The notes under the pieces: generated by a model
Seen by the model: only the letters and a program-made list of their open reading frames with translations
Told to the model about the DNA's origin: nothing
Database searches by the model: none
In this document: positions 1 to 7,827 of the stretch, piece after piece
Numbering within the stretch: position 1 is the stretch's first letter
How the letters are laid out: each line of letters begins with the position of its first letter
Translations under genes and position numbers: made by a program
Assembly (NCBI RefSeq): GCF_022662305.1
Contig: NZ_JAKNQH010000005.1
Coordinates: 248,001 to 312,000 of the forward strand
DNA length: 64,000 bases
From: Sphingomonas sp. BAUL-RG-20F-R05-02
Lineage (GTDB): Bacteria > Pseudomonadota > Alphaproteobacteria > Sphingomonadales > Sphingomonadaceae
Direction of reading: 5' to 3'

Positions 1-2
1 GC

Positions 3-851
3 GCCAACTGCATCGCCAACGGCGTGCCGGCCAACGGCAGCTATGCGGAGTCGCAGGGCGGGCAGATCGGCATCTTCTCGCAAGGCTCGACCGCGCTCAA
101 ACCCGAAACCGCGACCACCTGGACTGCGGGCGGCGTTTACAGCCCGTCCTGGGCGCGCGGCAGCTTCGCCAGCAGCGTGAGCCTCGAGGTCAATTACTAT
201 AGCATCGAGCTCAAGAATGCGGTCGATTCAGTGCCCGGCACGCTCACGCTCAACCGCTGCGCGTTCAACGGCGATCCGGTCAGTTGCGCCAACATCACCC
301 GCACCGTGTCGGGCGAAGTCGCCGGCATCAACGGCACGCTCCAGAACCTCAACGCGATCAACACCTCCGGCCTCGACGCGACGTTCCTGTACCGCTCGCC
401 CGCGGTCTACGGCGGCACGATCGGCCTCAGCGCAAACGCCGCGTACATCATCAAGTATGACGTCGCACCACCCGCCGAACTCAACGCGCCGACGCTGCGC
501 TGCGTCGGCACCGAACGCTGCCTCAACACCGATCAGGCGTTCCCCGAGTTCAAGCTGAACTCGACGCTCGACTGGTCGAGCGCGGCGTTTGGCGCGAGCT
601 TCACCGCGCGCTACATCAGCGCGGTGTACGAAAGCGACGGCCACCGCATGGGCGCGACCTTCTACGGCGACGTGCAGGTGTATTTCTCACCCGCATGGCT
701 CAGCAGCAAGCTGCGGCTGACCGCGGGCGTCAACAACGTGTTCAACAAGGCGCCACCGTCGTGCAACACCTGCGACAGCGCCAATTTCGATCCCACCACC
801 TACGATCTGCCCGGCCAGTTCGGCTATCTGCGGCTGTCCTACGGTTTGTAA
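3..851 (+). CDS. TonB-dependent receptor, C-terminal part (5' end outside window)
   Basis: The open frame runs in from the left edge and ends at a TAA. The readable 282 residues look like the beta-barrel end of an outer-membrane TonB-dependent receptor: alternating strand-like segments, the phrase LKPETATTWTAGGVY (the usual 'LKPE.s.n.e.G' barrel signature), and close to the end NNVFNKAPP followed by a final strand GYLRLSYGL. Paired cysteines (NRCAFNGDPVSCAN, LRCVGTERCLN, PSCNTC) suggest disulphide-closed extracellular loops. Such receptors import siderophores, glycans or other large substrates with energy from TonB-ExbBD. The substrate cannot be inferred because the plug domain lies outside the window. 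The GTG at position 24 is an internal codon, not the start. Confidence 0.88.
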   Translation, partial: ANCIANGVPANGSYAESQGGQIGIFSQGSTALKPETATTWTAGGVYSPSWARGSFASSVSLEVNYYSIELKNAVDSVPGTLTLNRCAFNGDPVSCANITRTVSGEVAGINGTLQNLNAINTSGLDATFLYRSPAVYGGTIGLSANAAYIIKYDVAPPAELNAPTLRCVGTERCLNTDQAFPEFKLNSTLDWSSAAFGASFTARYISAVYESDGHRMGATFYGDVQVYFSPAWLSSKLRLTAGVNNVFNKAPPSCNTCDSANFDPTTYDLPGQFGYLRLSYGL

Positions 852-895
852 GTCCGGGCGCAGGCGGCGGGGCTTGGACGCCCCGCCGCCTGCGC

Positions 896-1375
896 TTACC
901 CGCAGATCGTCGCGTCGACGTGCGGATCCTTGACCATCGCGGCGACGACCGCACCAAGTGCCCCCGCCGGCACCTCGGGGGAGGAGAGTTCGCCCAGCAC
1001 GCTCGCGAACGTCTGGCAGTGCGTCACCGTCGTCGCGCCGCCGCCGTAGATGTTGGTGACATGGGTGATGTAGCGTTGGTACGCGATCCAGCCCGTCCTG
1101 CCGTCGTCGGCATGGTAATGCGCCTTGATCGCGCCGTCCGCCGCCTCGAAATCGCCCCGGTAGCGTTCCAGGACGCGGACATAGCCCGGCGTCAGGTCCA
1201 GCCCGATCAGCCGGCAGCGCAACTGCACGTCGAGCCCGATCTCGCGGAACTCGACCACCCTTGCCGCGGACAGCGTACGGTCGTCCCAGCACACCGCCGG
1301 CCCTTCCGTCGCGGCGGCGGCATGACCACTCAGGCCGACCAGCGCGGCGACCGCGCCGCCCAGCATCCGCCTCAT
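896..1375 (-). CDS. Small exported protein of unknown function
   Basis: 159 residues. The N-terminus (MRRMLGGAVAALVGLSGHAAAA) is a signal peptide with an AxA-type cleavage site, so the product is probably periplasmic. The mature part has four cysteines (in AVCWDD, QLRCRLIG, VTHCQTF, ATICG) that could form two disulphides. The start is fixed by a four-base ATGA overlap with the stop of the upstream gene on the same strand (1372-2244), so the two are probably translationally coupled and may act together. I do not recognise a family. A longer frame exists through the start, but its upstream part is only the shadow of the neighbouring gene. Confidence 0.7.
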   Translation of the reverse strand: MRRMLGGAVAALVGLSGHAAAATEGPAVCWDDRTLSAARVVEFREIGLDVQLRCRLIGLDLTPGYVRVLERYRGDFEAADGAIKAHYHADDGRTGWIAYQRYITHVTNIYGGGATTVTHCQTFASVLGELSSPEVPAGALGAVVAAMVKDPHVDATICG

Positions 1376-2244
1376 GACGCGCGACACCGCGCGATCGGCG
1401 TCGCCATGATCCGGTCGAACAATTTGAGATAGACGTTGCTGGTCGCAAAGGCCGCGCCCGCCACCGGCTGATACGCCTTCGACCCCGCCGCGACCGCGTT
1501 CATCCCCGCCGCGTCGCGTTGCGCACCCGACGCGCGATATTGCGCGTCCAGCGTCTGCAGGTAGCGGATCGTCGCGGCGTTGTTCGCCGCCGCCAGCGTC
1601 ATCGCCGGCTTGTAGACGGTGTCGTGGAACTGGTTGCGCGCCTCGGCCGAACAGAACCGCTCGGGTACCGCGATCGTCGGCACCGGCATGAGCACCGGCG
1701 GCGCGGGCAGGGCGGTGGCGGATGCAACCGGTGCTTCCCCGCCGATCTGCGACTGCGCCAGTGCTGCAAGCAGCGCTGCGTTGCCGATCACCGATCCCGC
1801 CGGCGGCGGCGCGGGCGTGGCCGGCACCGGAAAGGGCGCGATCATCGCCGGGATCATCCGCATCGCCGGTTCGGGCGCGGCGGCAACCGGCGTCGGCGCG
1901 GGCGCGACCGGGGGTGCGACCGCCACCGCCGCCGGCACGGGCACCGGCGCGACCGGGGCAACCGGCGCGACCGGCACCACCACCGGCTCCGCCCGGCGCA
2001 TCCCCGCGATCTTGGCGCGGGCGAGCGCGGCGAACGTGCCGGTCGGATATTGCTCCAGATACGCCTGATACAGCGACGGATCGGCACTGGCGCCAACCGA
2101 TTGCCAGAACGCCAGCTCGAATGCGGTGCCGACGCCGTTCGTCGCGACCGGACCCGCCGATTGCGCCCCCACCGGCGCCGCCATCCCCACCAATCCCGCA
2201 CACCCCGCCGCCAGCAGCGGCAACAGCCGAACCCTCGAACGCAC
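1372..2244 (-). CDS. Exported Ala/Pro-rich protein with a caspase-associated-type YLEQYP motif
   Basis: 290 residues from a GTG start at 2244, chosen because GAGGAGG lies a few bases upstream and the product then begins with a clean signal peptide (VRSRVRLLPLLAAGCAGLVGMAAPVGAQSA). Right after it comes FELAFWQSVGASADPSLYQAYLEQYPTGTFAALARAKI, interrupted here only by its length; this pattern (W-x-S-x...YLE-YP-G-F-ALA-A) is the short repeat often attached to bacterial caspase-like and Sel1-type proteins. A Pro/Ala/Val linker of about 100 residues follows, then a C-terminal region with two cysteines (RFCSAEAR, ARCRAS). It is the first gene of a two-gene unit with the gene at 896-1375. Function unknown; an envelope-associated role is an inference. 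Confidence 0.65.
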   Translation of the reverse strand: MRSRVRLLPLLAAGCAGLVGMAAPVGAQSAGPVATNGVGTAFELAFWQSVGASADPSLYQAYLEQYPTGTFAALARAKIAGMRRAEPVVVPVAPVAPVAPVPVPAAVAVAPPVAPAPTPVAAAPEPAMRMIPAMIAPFPVPATPAPPPAGSVIGNAALLAALAQSQIGGEAPVASATALPAPPVLMPVPTIAVPERFCSAEARNQFHDTVYKPAMTLAAANNAATIRYLQTLDAQYRASGAQRDAAGMNAVAAGSKAYQPVAGAAFATSNVYLKLFDRIMATPIARCRAS

Positions 2245-2436
2245 ACCATCCTCCTCAAGACGGATCGGTCGCCGATACCCCCGCGACCCCCACCTGAGTC
2301 TATTCTTAGGTACGTTAATGTTATCCCCCCGAAACGAGCGTGCCCCCCGGCGACGAACGGTGCGACTCGCACGCCCGGCCGATCGCCCCATGACCCCGCT
2401 GTCCTACACGAACCAAACGGGTTAGCGGCGCACTCC

Positions 2437-3096
2437 ATGCAGAACCTCACCCCCACGCTCCGCCCGGTGCCCGAGTTCGAGCCCGTCCCCCGCAAAGCCC
2501 GCTACGACGGCTGGACGCCCGAGCGGCAACGCGCCTTCATCGACGCGCTCGCCGAACTCGGCTCGGTCAAGGCCGCCGCCAAGCGCATCAACATGAGCGC
2601 GGAGGGCGCCTATTACCTCCGCCGCCAGCCCGGCGCCGAAAGCTTCCGCGCCGCTTGGACCGCCGCACTCGACCACGGCGTGCAGCGCCTCGCCGATATC
2701 GCCATCGACCGCGCGACCGAAGGCGTCGCCGATCCCGTGTTCTGGCGCGGCGAGATCGTCGGCGAAAAACGCAATTATAACGACCGGCTGCTGATGTTCA
2801 TCCTGCGCCACCACCTCGCCGATCGCTACGGCGGCCCCGGCCTCGCCCACGGCACCCGCAGCCGCGAGACGATCGAGCGCGAGGCGGAGGAGAATTGCCC
2901 GGTCTGCAAGGCCGCGCGCGAAGCAGCCGAGGCCGAGGACAATCTGCCCGAGGAAGAGAAGATGGAGCGGCTCACCTGGCTCGCCGCCACGCTCGATCGC
3001 TACAAGGCCAAGATCGCCTACGAACGCCGCGCCCGTCGCGCCGGGGAGGTGGTCGCCGCCGACTTCACCGGCGCCAGCTCACCTGTATTGAACTGA
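2437..3096 (+). CDS. HTH protein resembling a terminase-small-subunit DNA-binding region (probably 3'-truncated by a frameshift)
   Basis: 219 residues. Residues about 25-75 (GWTPERQRAFIDALAELGSVKAAAKRINMS) form a helix-turn-helix like that in phage terminase small subunits, and the middle (GEIVGEKRNYNDRLLMFILRHHLADRY) is typical of a hypothetical family common in sphingomonads. A CPVC motif occurs near residue 152. After AADF the frame changes character (TGASSPVLN, stop). The adjacent frame reads RRQLTCIELMLG across the same bases and continues into the next ORF, so I think one base was lost near 3073-3076 and that this and the next ORF were once one gene. If the sequence is correct, the stop and the next start overlap by one base (TGATG). 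Confidence 0.6.
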   Translation: MQNLTPTLRPVPEFEPVPRKARYDGWTPERQRAFIDALAELGSVKAAAKRINMSAEGAYYLRRQPGAESFRAAWTAALDHGVQRLADIAIDRATEGVADPVFWRGEIVGEKRNYNDRLLMFILRHHLADRYGGPGLAHGTRSRETIEREAEENCPVCKAAREAAEAEDNLPEEEKMERLTWLAATLDRYKAKIAYERRARRAGEVVAADFTGASSPVLN

Positions 3097-3425
3097 TGCT
3101 CGGCTCGGCGGGGCTCGGCGCCCGCGCGATCGAGCTATGGACCGATAGCATCGCCGGCGCCGAGTCCGCGCCGACCTATGCCAGCGAATTCTGCAAGATG
3201 ATGGAGGAGGTCCGCCGCGACGTCTGGGCGCGGGAAGATGCGCCGCCGCGCCCAGACACCAACCCGCACTACGACCGGCCGCGTTCATTCCGGGGCGGCC
3301 CGACCTATCAGGAGCGCGAGACGGCGCAACGCAGGGCGCAGCGGCAGATCGCCAAGGCGCAGGCGATGTGGGAGGCGGCGGCGAAGGAGGAGACTTGGGC
3401 GGCTTGGTGTGGGGAGGGGGGCTAA
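3096..3425 (+). CDS. Probable C-terminal fragment of the preceding HTH gene (frameshifted), or coupled small gene
   Basis: 109 residues from the ATG that overlaps the previous stop by one base. The open frame continues upstream of that ATG with a plausible protein sequence (RRQLTCIEL), which favours a split gene over an independent one. The product is acidic then basic, rich in Trp, Ala and Gln (AKAQAMWEAAAKEETWAAW), and probably helical or coiled-coil near its end. No motif is recognised. If the frameshift is genuine the protein is probably non-functional or produced only by reinitiation. Confidence 0.4.
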   Translation: MLGSAGLGARAIELWTDSIAGAESAPTYASEFCKMMEEVRRDVWAREDAPPRPDTNPHYDRPRSFRGGPTYQERETAQRRAQRQIAKAQAMWEAAAKEETWAAWCGEGG

Positions 3426-3648
3426 TGTAGCGCCGTCATCACGGTCGGTTTGATCGTTGCGGTGATATTTGAAGATGGAGCCGAGGGGGATCGATAAATC
3501 TCCGTCAGCATATATAAACAAACATATTTCTACAGCGTCGGGACAGTTGTATTGGCCCTTTGTATTAGCTCGGGCAAGGGCGGTTGCGAGTTACCAAACC
3601 TTCTTGATAGCCTCTTGCTAAGGATGCGTTCAGCCGGAGATTGCGCCG

Positions 3649-3927
3649 ATGCACAACAACATGTTTAGCGAAGGCCATTCGCGGTGCGAAATAAAAGAGG
3701 CTATGGCTAGCCATCAACGGCGTGATAGTCGGATCACCAGCCTTTTAGACTTGGTGACGGTTGCAAGCGTCGCGTTCCTTTGTCGTCACATGTCAGGATT
3801 GGACATAACCGCAGCGGTGGCAGCCACGCTGTCAGCTACAAGCGCGCTCCGCTACTTCATCGATCGAAGCAATCGCAACTTCTATCTTCACCGGCTTGAC
3901 TGGGATGAGGCAGACGCCGCCCCTTAG
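3649..3927 (+). CDS. Small two-helix membrane protein, hypothetical
   Basis: 92 residues. A hydrophilic basic N-terminus (about 1-30, with HQRRDSR) is followed by two hydrophobic stretches (about 31-45 SLLDLVTVASVAFL and about 52-68 DITAAVAATLSATSAL), then a hydrophilic tail. It looks like a small inner-membrane protein. Base composition here is lower in GC than the flanks and codon use is less biased, which suggests horizontal acquisition with the next gene. The two genes lie on the same strand 47 bases apart. No family recognised; it could be a membrane partner or effector of the HEPN-type protein downstream, but that is inference. Confidence 0.5.
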   Translation: MHNNMFSEGHSRCEIKEAMASHQRRDSRITSLLDLVTVASVAFLCRHMSGLDITAAVAATLSATSALRYFIDRSNRNFYLHRLDWDEADAAP

Positions 3928-3974
3928 CTGCAACAGCGGTTGTGCTCCGTTTTAGCTTCTACTAGCCTCATCGT

Positions 3975-4523
3975 ATGACTTTACCAGGAGGATGGGCCGA
4001 ACAGATCGATGAGGCACAGCGCCTCCGAGGCTGGATCGTAAATAGCTTTGCGCAAGTGGAATACCTTTTAGGCGATCTCATTCTACGATGCAGGGTGTTT
4101 CCTGAGTATGAGGAGCACACACGAACGCTACCGCATGGAGCCGCTGATCGAGTGGCTAAGGTGCGCACGATCTTAACGCGATCCGGCCCCTTAGATGCAG
4201 ATGCGCAGGACATCACGGCAATCATCAATCGCTTAGCCGATCAGCAAGACACGCGAAACTTGTTGGTTCATGGGTTTGCAACGGTCCTGCATACGACGGA
4301 GCAGCAGCTAGGTTTTCACTTTCAGAAGTTTCATCGACAGCCGGACCGGATTGACGCGAGACTAGTTAAGACCTTCACCCTCGAAGGGTTACGGCAAGAG
4401 CGCGCTAATCAAGGCGCATTCACGTCGGAAGCCGTCGAACGATTTCAGGCGCTTCACCGACGGCTAGGATGGGAAGGTCCCATGTCCGACGAGTTTCTCG
4501 GTGATGCTCCTTTTTCCACTTAA
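3975..4523 (+). CDS. HEPN-motif protein, possible ribonuclease
   Basis: 182 residues, mostly alpha-helical. Residues 94-99 read RNLLVH, followed by G: the R-x4-H motif that marks HEPN-fold proteins, many of which are ribonucleases in toxin-antitoxin, abortive-infection and CRISPR systems. The upstream helix with a conserved-looking Glu (FAQVEYLLGDLI, about 25-36) and the helix preceding RN (INRLADQQDT) fit the four-helix HEPN layout. It is preceded at 47 bases by a small membrane protein on the same strand; both lie in a segment of lower GC with intergenic-like DNA on each side. Assignment to HEPN rests on the motif and helical pattern only; toxicity and substrate are unknown. Confidence 0.55.
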   Translation: MTLPGGWAEQIDEAQRLRGWIVNSFAQVEYLLGDLILRCRVFPEYEEHTRTLPHGAADRVAKVRTILTRSGPLDADAQDITAIINRLADQQDTRNLLVHGFATVLHTTEQQLGFHFQKFHRQPDRIDARLVKTFTLEGLRQERANQGAFTSEAVERFQALHRRLGWEGPMSDEFLGDAPFST

Positions 4524-4880
4524 TCCACTCGGTCTGCCTGTACTTAAAAAAGCCCACGACCTAATTGCACTAGAGATTTGCGAGAAGGCACCTCATACAA
4601 GATGCGTCTGACTCAGCCCTCCGTAACCCATCTCGATCCCTCACGTTTATGAAACGCCTAGCGCGTCCCGTTTTATCGCGCGTAATCTCCATGCTTGCGT
4701 AGCGTGTCACAGTAGCTGGAACACCGCTCATCGGCCCCGTTCGAAATCACCAAACGAGTGTTAGGCCTTACGTCGATCAATCCCGCCGCGGCAAAGCCGC
4801 GTCGTCGGACGGCGCGGTCGCGCCGCCGGCCGGGCTCGTTTCGATCCGAGGCTAAGCTGCGCTTAGCCTGATGCGCTTCC
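4524..4880. other. Gene-free stretch of about 360 bases containing a structured repeat
   Basis: No convincing coding frame. The left two thirds (4524-4780) is relatively AT-rich and shows nothing recognisable. The right part holds three tandem hairpins (4787-4868), described separately as a dispersed repeat. Confidence 0.6.
4787..4868 (+). repeat. Three-hairpin dispersed repeat, copy A
   Basis: Hairpin 1 is CGCGGC-AAA-GCCGCG (4787-4801). The spacer TCGTCGG follows. Hairpin 2 is GGCGC-GGTC-GCGCC (4811-4824), followed by GCCGGCCGGGC. Hairpin 3 is GGCTAAGC-TGC-GCTTAGCC (4850-4868), perfect over 8 pairs. The same order of elements occurs on the minus strand at 14853-14936; the stems of hairpins 2 and 3 have different bases there but still pair, and the TGC loop and the TCGTCGG spacer are unchanged. 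Hairpin 3 ends 12 bases past the lepA stop and could also serve as a transcription terminator. Confidence 0.65.
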
Positions 4881-6701
4881 TCAGTTTTCGTCGCCCATTC
4901 TCAGGGCGGCGATGAAGGCTTCCTGCGGGATCGAAACCGAGCCGTACTCGCGCATCCGCGCCTTGCCCTTCTTCTGCTTGTCGAGCAGCTTGCGCTTGCG
5001 CGTCGCGTCGCCGCCATAACATTTCGCGGTCACGTCCTTGCGCATCGCGCTGATCGTCTCGCGCGCGATCACCTTGCCGCCGATCGCCGCCTGGATCGGG
5101 ATCTTGAACATGTGGCGCGGGATCAGTTCCTTCAGCCGCTCGACCATGCCGCGCCCGCGCGTTTCCGCCGTGCTGCGGTGGACGATCATGCTGAGCGCGT
5201 CGACCGGCTCCTCGTTGACGAGGATGCCCATCTTGACGAGATCGCCCTCGCGGTAGCCGATCTGGTTGTAATCGAAGCTGGCATAGCCCTTCGACAGCGA
5301 TTTCAGCCGGTCGTAGAAATCGAACACCACTTCGTTGAGCGGCAGTTCATACGTCGCCTGCGCGCGCCCGCCGACATAGGTGAGGTCCTTCTGGATGCCA
5401 CGCCTGTCCTGACACAGTTTCAGGATCGAGCCGAGATATTCGTCGGGCACATAGATCACCGCCTGAATCCAAGGCTCGGCGATGCTCTCGATCTTGTTGG
5501 GCTCGGGCATGTCGGCGGGGTTGTGCAGCTCGATATGGCCGCCGCCGTGCGTCAGCTCGATCTCGTACACCACCGACGGCGCGGTGGTGATGAGGTCGAG
5601 GTCGTATTCGCGCGTCAGCCGCTCCTGAATGATCTCCAGATGCAGCAGCCCGAGGAACCCGCAGCGGAAGCCGAAGCCCAGCGCCGCCGACGTCTCCATC
5701 TCGAACGAGAAGCTCGCATCGTTCAGCCGCAGCCGCGAAATGCTCTCGCGCAGCTTCTCGAAATCGGCGGCATCGACCGGGAACAGGCCGCAGAACACCA
5801 CCGGCTGCACTTCCTTGAAGCCCGCCAGCGCCTCGAGGGCAGGGCGCTTCACATCGGTCAGCGTATCACCGACGCGCGCCTGCGCCACGTCCTTGATCTG
5901 CGCGGTGATGAAGCCGATCTCGCCCGGCCCGAGGTCGGCGAGCTGCTCGATCTTGGGGCGGAAGCAGCCGACCCGGTCGACGAGATGCTCGGTGCCGGCC
6001 TGCATGAACTTGACGTGCTGGCCCTTCTTGAGAACCCCGTCGATCACGCGGATCAGGATGACGACGCCGAGATACGGGTCGTACCAGCTATCCACCAGCA
6101 TCGCCTTGAGCGGCGCGTTGGCATCGCCCTTGGGGTGCGGGATGCGCGTGACGATCGCCTCCAGCGTCTCGCGGATGCCGATGCCCGATTTGGCGGAGGT
6201 CAGCACCGCTTGGCTCGCGTCGAGGCCGATCACCTCCTCGATCTCCGCCTTCACCTTGTCGGCATCGGCGGCGGGCAGGTCGATCTTGTTGATGACGGGC
6301 ACGATCTCATGGTCATGCTCGATCGACTGGTACACGTTGGCGAGCGTCTGCGCCTCCACGCCCTGCGCGGCGTCCACCACCAGCAGCGCGCCCTCGCACG
6401 CGGCGAGGCTACGCGACACTTCATAGGCGAAGTCGACGTGGCCGGGCGTGTCCATCAGGTTCAGCGTATAGGTCTCGCCATCGTCCGCCTTGTAGGCGAG
6501 GCGCACCGTCTGCGCCTTGATGGTGATGCCGCGCTCCTTCTCGATATCCATGTTGTCGAGCACCTGCTCGGACATCTCGCGGTCGCTGAGGCCCCCGGTC
6601 TGTTGGATCAACCGGTCGGCCAGCGTCGACTTGCCATGGTCGATATGCGCGATGATGCTGAAATTACGGATCTTTTCGAGAGGCGTTGTCACGTCGACCA
6701 T
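4881..6701 (-). CDS. lepA: Elongation factor 4 (LepA), ribosome back-translocating GTPase
   Basis: 606 residues from the ATG at 6701. A further in-frame ATG at 6746 would add 15 residues that do not look conserved, so I prefer the shorter form, close to the usual length of about 600. The GTPase domain is clear: G1 AHIDHGKST (about 18-26), G3 DTPGH, G4 NKID. Next come EF-G-like domains, and the LepA-specific C-terminal domain is present ([32 protein letters not shown], near the end). LepA binds the ribosome, promotes back-translocation and assists 30S maturation. It is divergent from the peroxiredoxin gene across 131 bases. A strong SD is not obvious at either candidate start. Confidence 0.95.
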   Translation of the reverse strand: MVDVTTPLEKIRNFSIIAHIDHGKSTLADRLIQQTGGLSDREMSEQVLDNMDIEKERGITIKAQTVRLAYKADDGETYTLNLMDTPGHVDFAYEVSRSLAACEGALLVVDAAQGVEAQTLANVYQSIEHDHEIVPVINKIDLPAADADKVKAEIEEVIGLDASQAVLTSAKSGIGIRETLEAIVTRIPHPKGDANAPLKAMLVDSWYDPYLGVVILIRVIDGVLKKGQHVKFMQAGTEHLVDRVGCFRPKIEQLADLGPGEIGFITAQIKDVAQARVGDTLTDVKRPALEALAGFKEVQPVVFCGLFPVDAADFEKLRESISRLRLNDASFSFEMETSAALGFGFRCGFLGLLHLEIIQERLTREYDLDLITTAPSVVYEIELTHGGGHIELHNPADMPEPNKIESIAEPWIQAVIYVPDEYLGSILKLCQDRRGIQKDLTYVGGRAQATYELPLNEVVFDFYDRLKSLSKGYASFDYNQIGYREGDLVKMGILVNEEPVDALSMIVHRSTAETRGRGMVERLKELIPRHMFKIPIQAAIGGKVIARETISAMRKDVTAKCYGGDATRKRKLLDKQKKGKARMREYGSVSIPQEAFIAALRMGDEN

Positions 6702-6832
6702 TCTGTCATCAGGAGGATGTCGTGCCGATAGCATTGCTTGGCTCATAAACCAAAGCGGGAAGGATCATGCTGGCGGCACACCACCGCAGCGCGTAGAGCA
6801 AGCGGGTTCGATCTGTTCGACAGGAGATCCCC

Positions 6833-7366
6833 ATGCTGAAGTTCGTAGCCGCCTTCGCCGCCGCCTCGCTCGCCTTCGCCGCGCCCGCCCATGCCGCGAT
6901 CGCGGTCGGCGCCAAGGCCCCGCTGTTCACCACGCAAGCGGCGGTGGGTGGCAAGAGCTTCACCTTCACGCTCCAGAACGCGCTCAAGAAGGGGCCGGTG
7001 GTGCTGTATTTCTTCCCCGCCGCCTTCACGTCAGGCTGCACGATCGAAGCGCATGAGTTCGCCGAGGCTGCCGACCAGTATAAGAAGCTTGGCGCCACGC
7101 TGATCGGCCTCACTGCGGGCAATGTCGATCGCATCAAGGAATTCTCGGTGCAGGAGTGCCGCAACAAGTTCCCGGTGGGCGTCGCGACGCCGGCAACGAT
7201 CAGCGGTTACGATGTGACGCTGCCGCAAAAGACCGGCTGGACGAACCGCACGTCGTTCGTAATCGCGAAGAACGGCACGATCGCTTACGTCCTGTCCGAG
7301 CCGAGCCCGGAGGGTCACGTCTCGGGCACGATGGCGGCGGTCAAGGCGCTCGCCAAGAAGGGCTGA
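6833..7366 (+). CDS. Exported peroxiredoxin of the AhpC/TSA (BCP/PrxQ-like) family
   Basis: 177 residues. The first 22 form a signal peptide (MLKFVAAFAAASLAFAAPAHA), so the enzyme is probably periplasmic, unlike cytoplasmic PrxQ. The peroxidatic site reads FFPAAFTSGCTIEAHEF with the cysteine at residue 69. A second cysteine at 109 (VQECRNKF) lies 40 residues later, the spacing of PrxQ enzymes that resolve through a cysteine in helix alpha-3; this suggests an intramolecular disulphide mechanism. Usual role: reduction of hydrogen peroxide and organic peroxides. An AGGAG-like site (ACAGGAGATCCCC) precedes the ATG. It reads away from lepA and is followed by tRNA-Pro on the other strand. Confidence 0.88.
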   Translation: MLKFVAAFAAASLAFAAPAHAAIAVGAKAPLFTTQAAVGGKSFTFTLQNALKKGPVVLYFFPAAFTSGCTIEAHEFAEAADQYKKLGATLIGLTAGNVDRIKEFSVQECRNKFPVGVATPATISGYDVTLPQKTGWTNRTSFVIAKNGTIAYVLSEPSPEGHVSGTMAAVKALAKKG

Positions 7367-7508
7367 TTCGCGAAGGTGCGGCGGCGGTGCGTACTGCGCA
7401 TCGCCGCTTCCATGCGACACGTCGCCGGTGCACGATGCGTCACATCCTGCGCCGCCGCTAACGCGCGGCGGGAGCTCAGGGTCACCGATAATTTGGGGAA
7501 TGCTGCAA

Positions 7509-7585
7509 TGGTCGGGGCGATAGGATTCGAACCTACGACCCCTGGACCCCGAGACCAGTGCGCTACCAGACTGCGCCACGCCCCG
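7509..7585 (-). tRNA. tRNA-Pro (anticodon CGG)
   Basis: 77 bases on the minus strand including an encoded CCA. The acceptor stem CGGGGCG pairs with CGCCCCG, the D-arm has TGGCGCAGTCTGGTAGCGCA, and the T-arm contains GGTTCGAATCC. By alignment with bacterial tRNA-Pro the anticodon loop is CTCGGGG, giving CGG, which decodes CCG. The anticodon stem has a U-U opposition next to the loop, as in other bacterial tRNA-Pro genes. Confidence 0.95.
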
Positions 7586-7827
7586 ACACATTGCAGGAGA
7601 GCGCCCCTAGCGGGATGGTCTGGCGTGGGCAAGCGTTAAATCGGCAAATGCGGCAAGATGCCTGGAGCAGGTCATCGCTCGCCTTACGCGCGCAATCGGG
7701 TGGACGAGCGCCGGCGCGATATGCCTACGCAGAAATCCGGATGAACGCTTTGTCATCGCCAAGCCTGCTTTCGGGGTCGCAAACACGCTGTTAAGGGTCG
7801 GTCCGAAACGGGAGAATGTAAGGGTTT

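Noticed and set aside
1519..2436. Long plus-strand frame upstream of the HTH gene
   Set aside because: The upstream part is Arg-rich shadow of the minus-strand genes at 1372-2244; the protein-like part starts at the ATG at 2437.
2437..4523. Possible prophage because of the terminase-like HTH and low-GC genes
   Set aside because: No integrase, large terminase, portal, capsid or tail gene and no repeat-flanked attachment sites were seen.
5112..6731. 539-codon open frame antisense to lepA
   Set aside because: It is the shadow of lepA in a GC-rich genome: rich in Arg, His, Asp and Leu with no motif, while lepA shows all GTPase motifs.
7509..7585. tRNA-Pro as an integration site for the island at 3.4-4.8 kb
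   Set aside because: The island is 2.7 kb away with lepA and a peroxiredoxin gene between, and no duplicate of the tRNA 3' end was seen near it.
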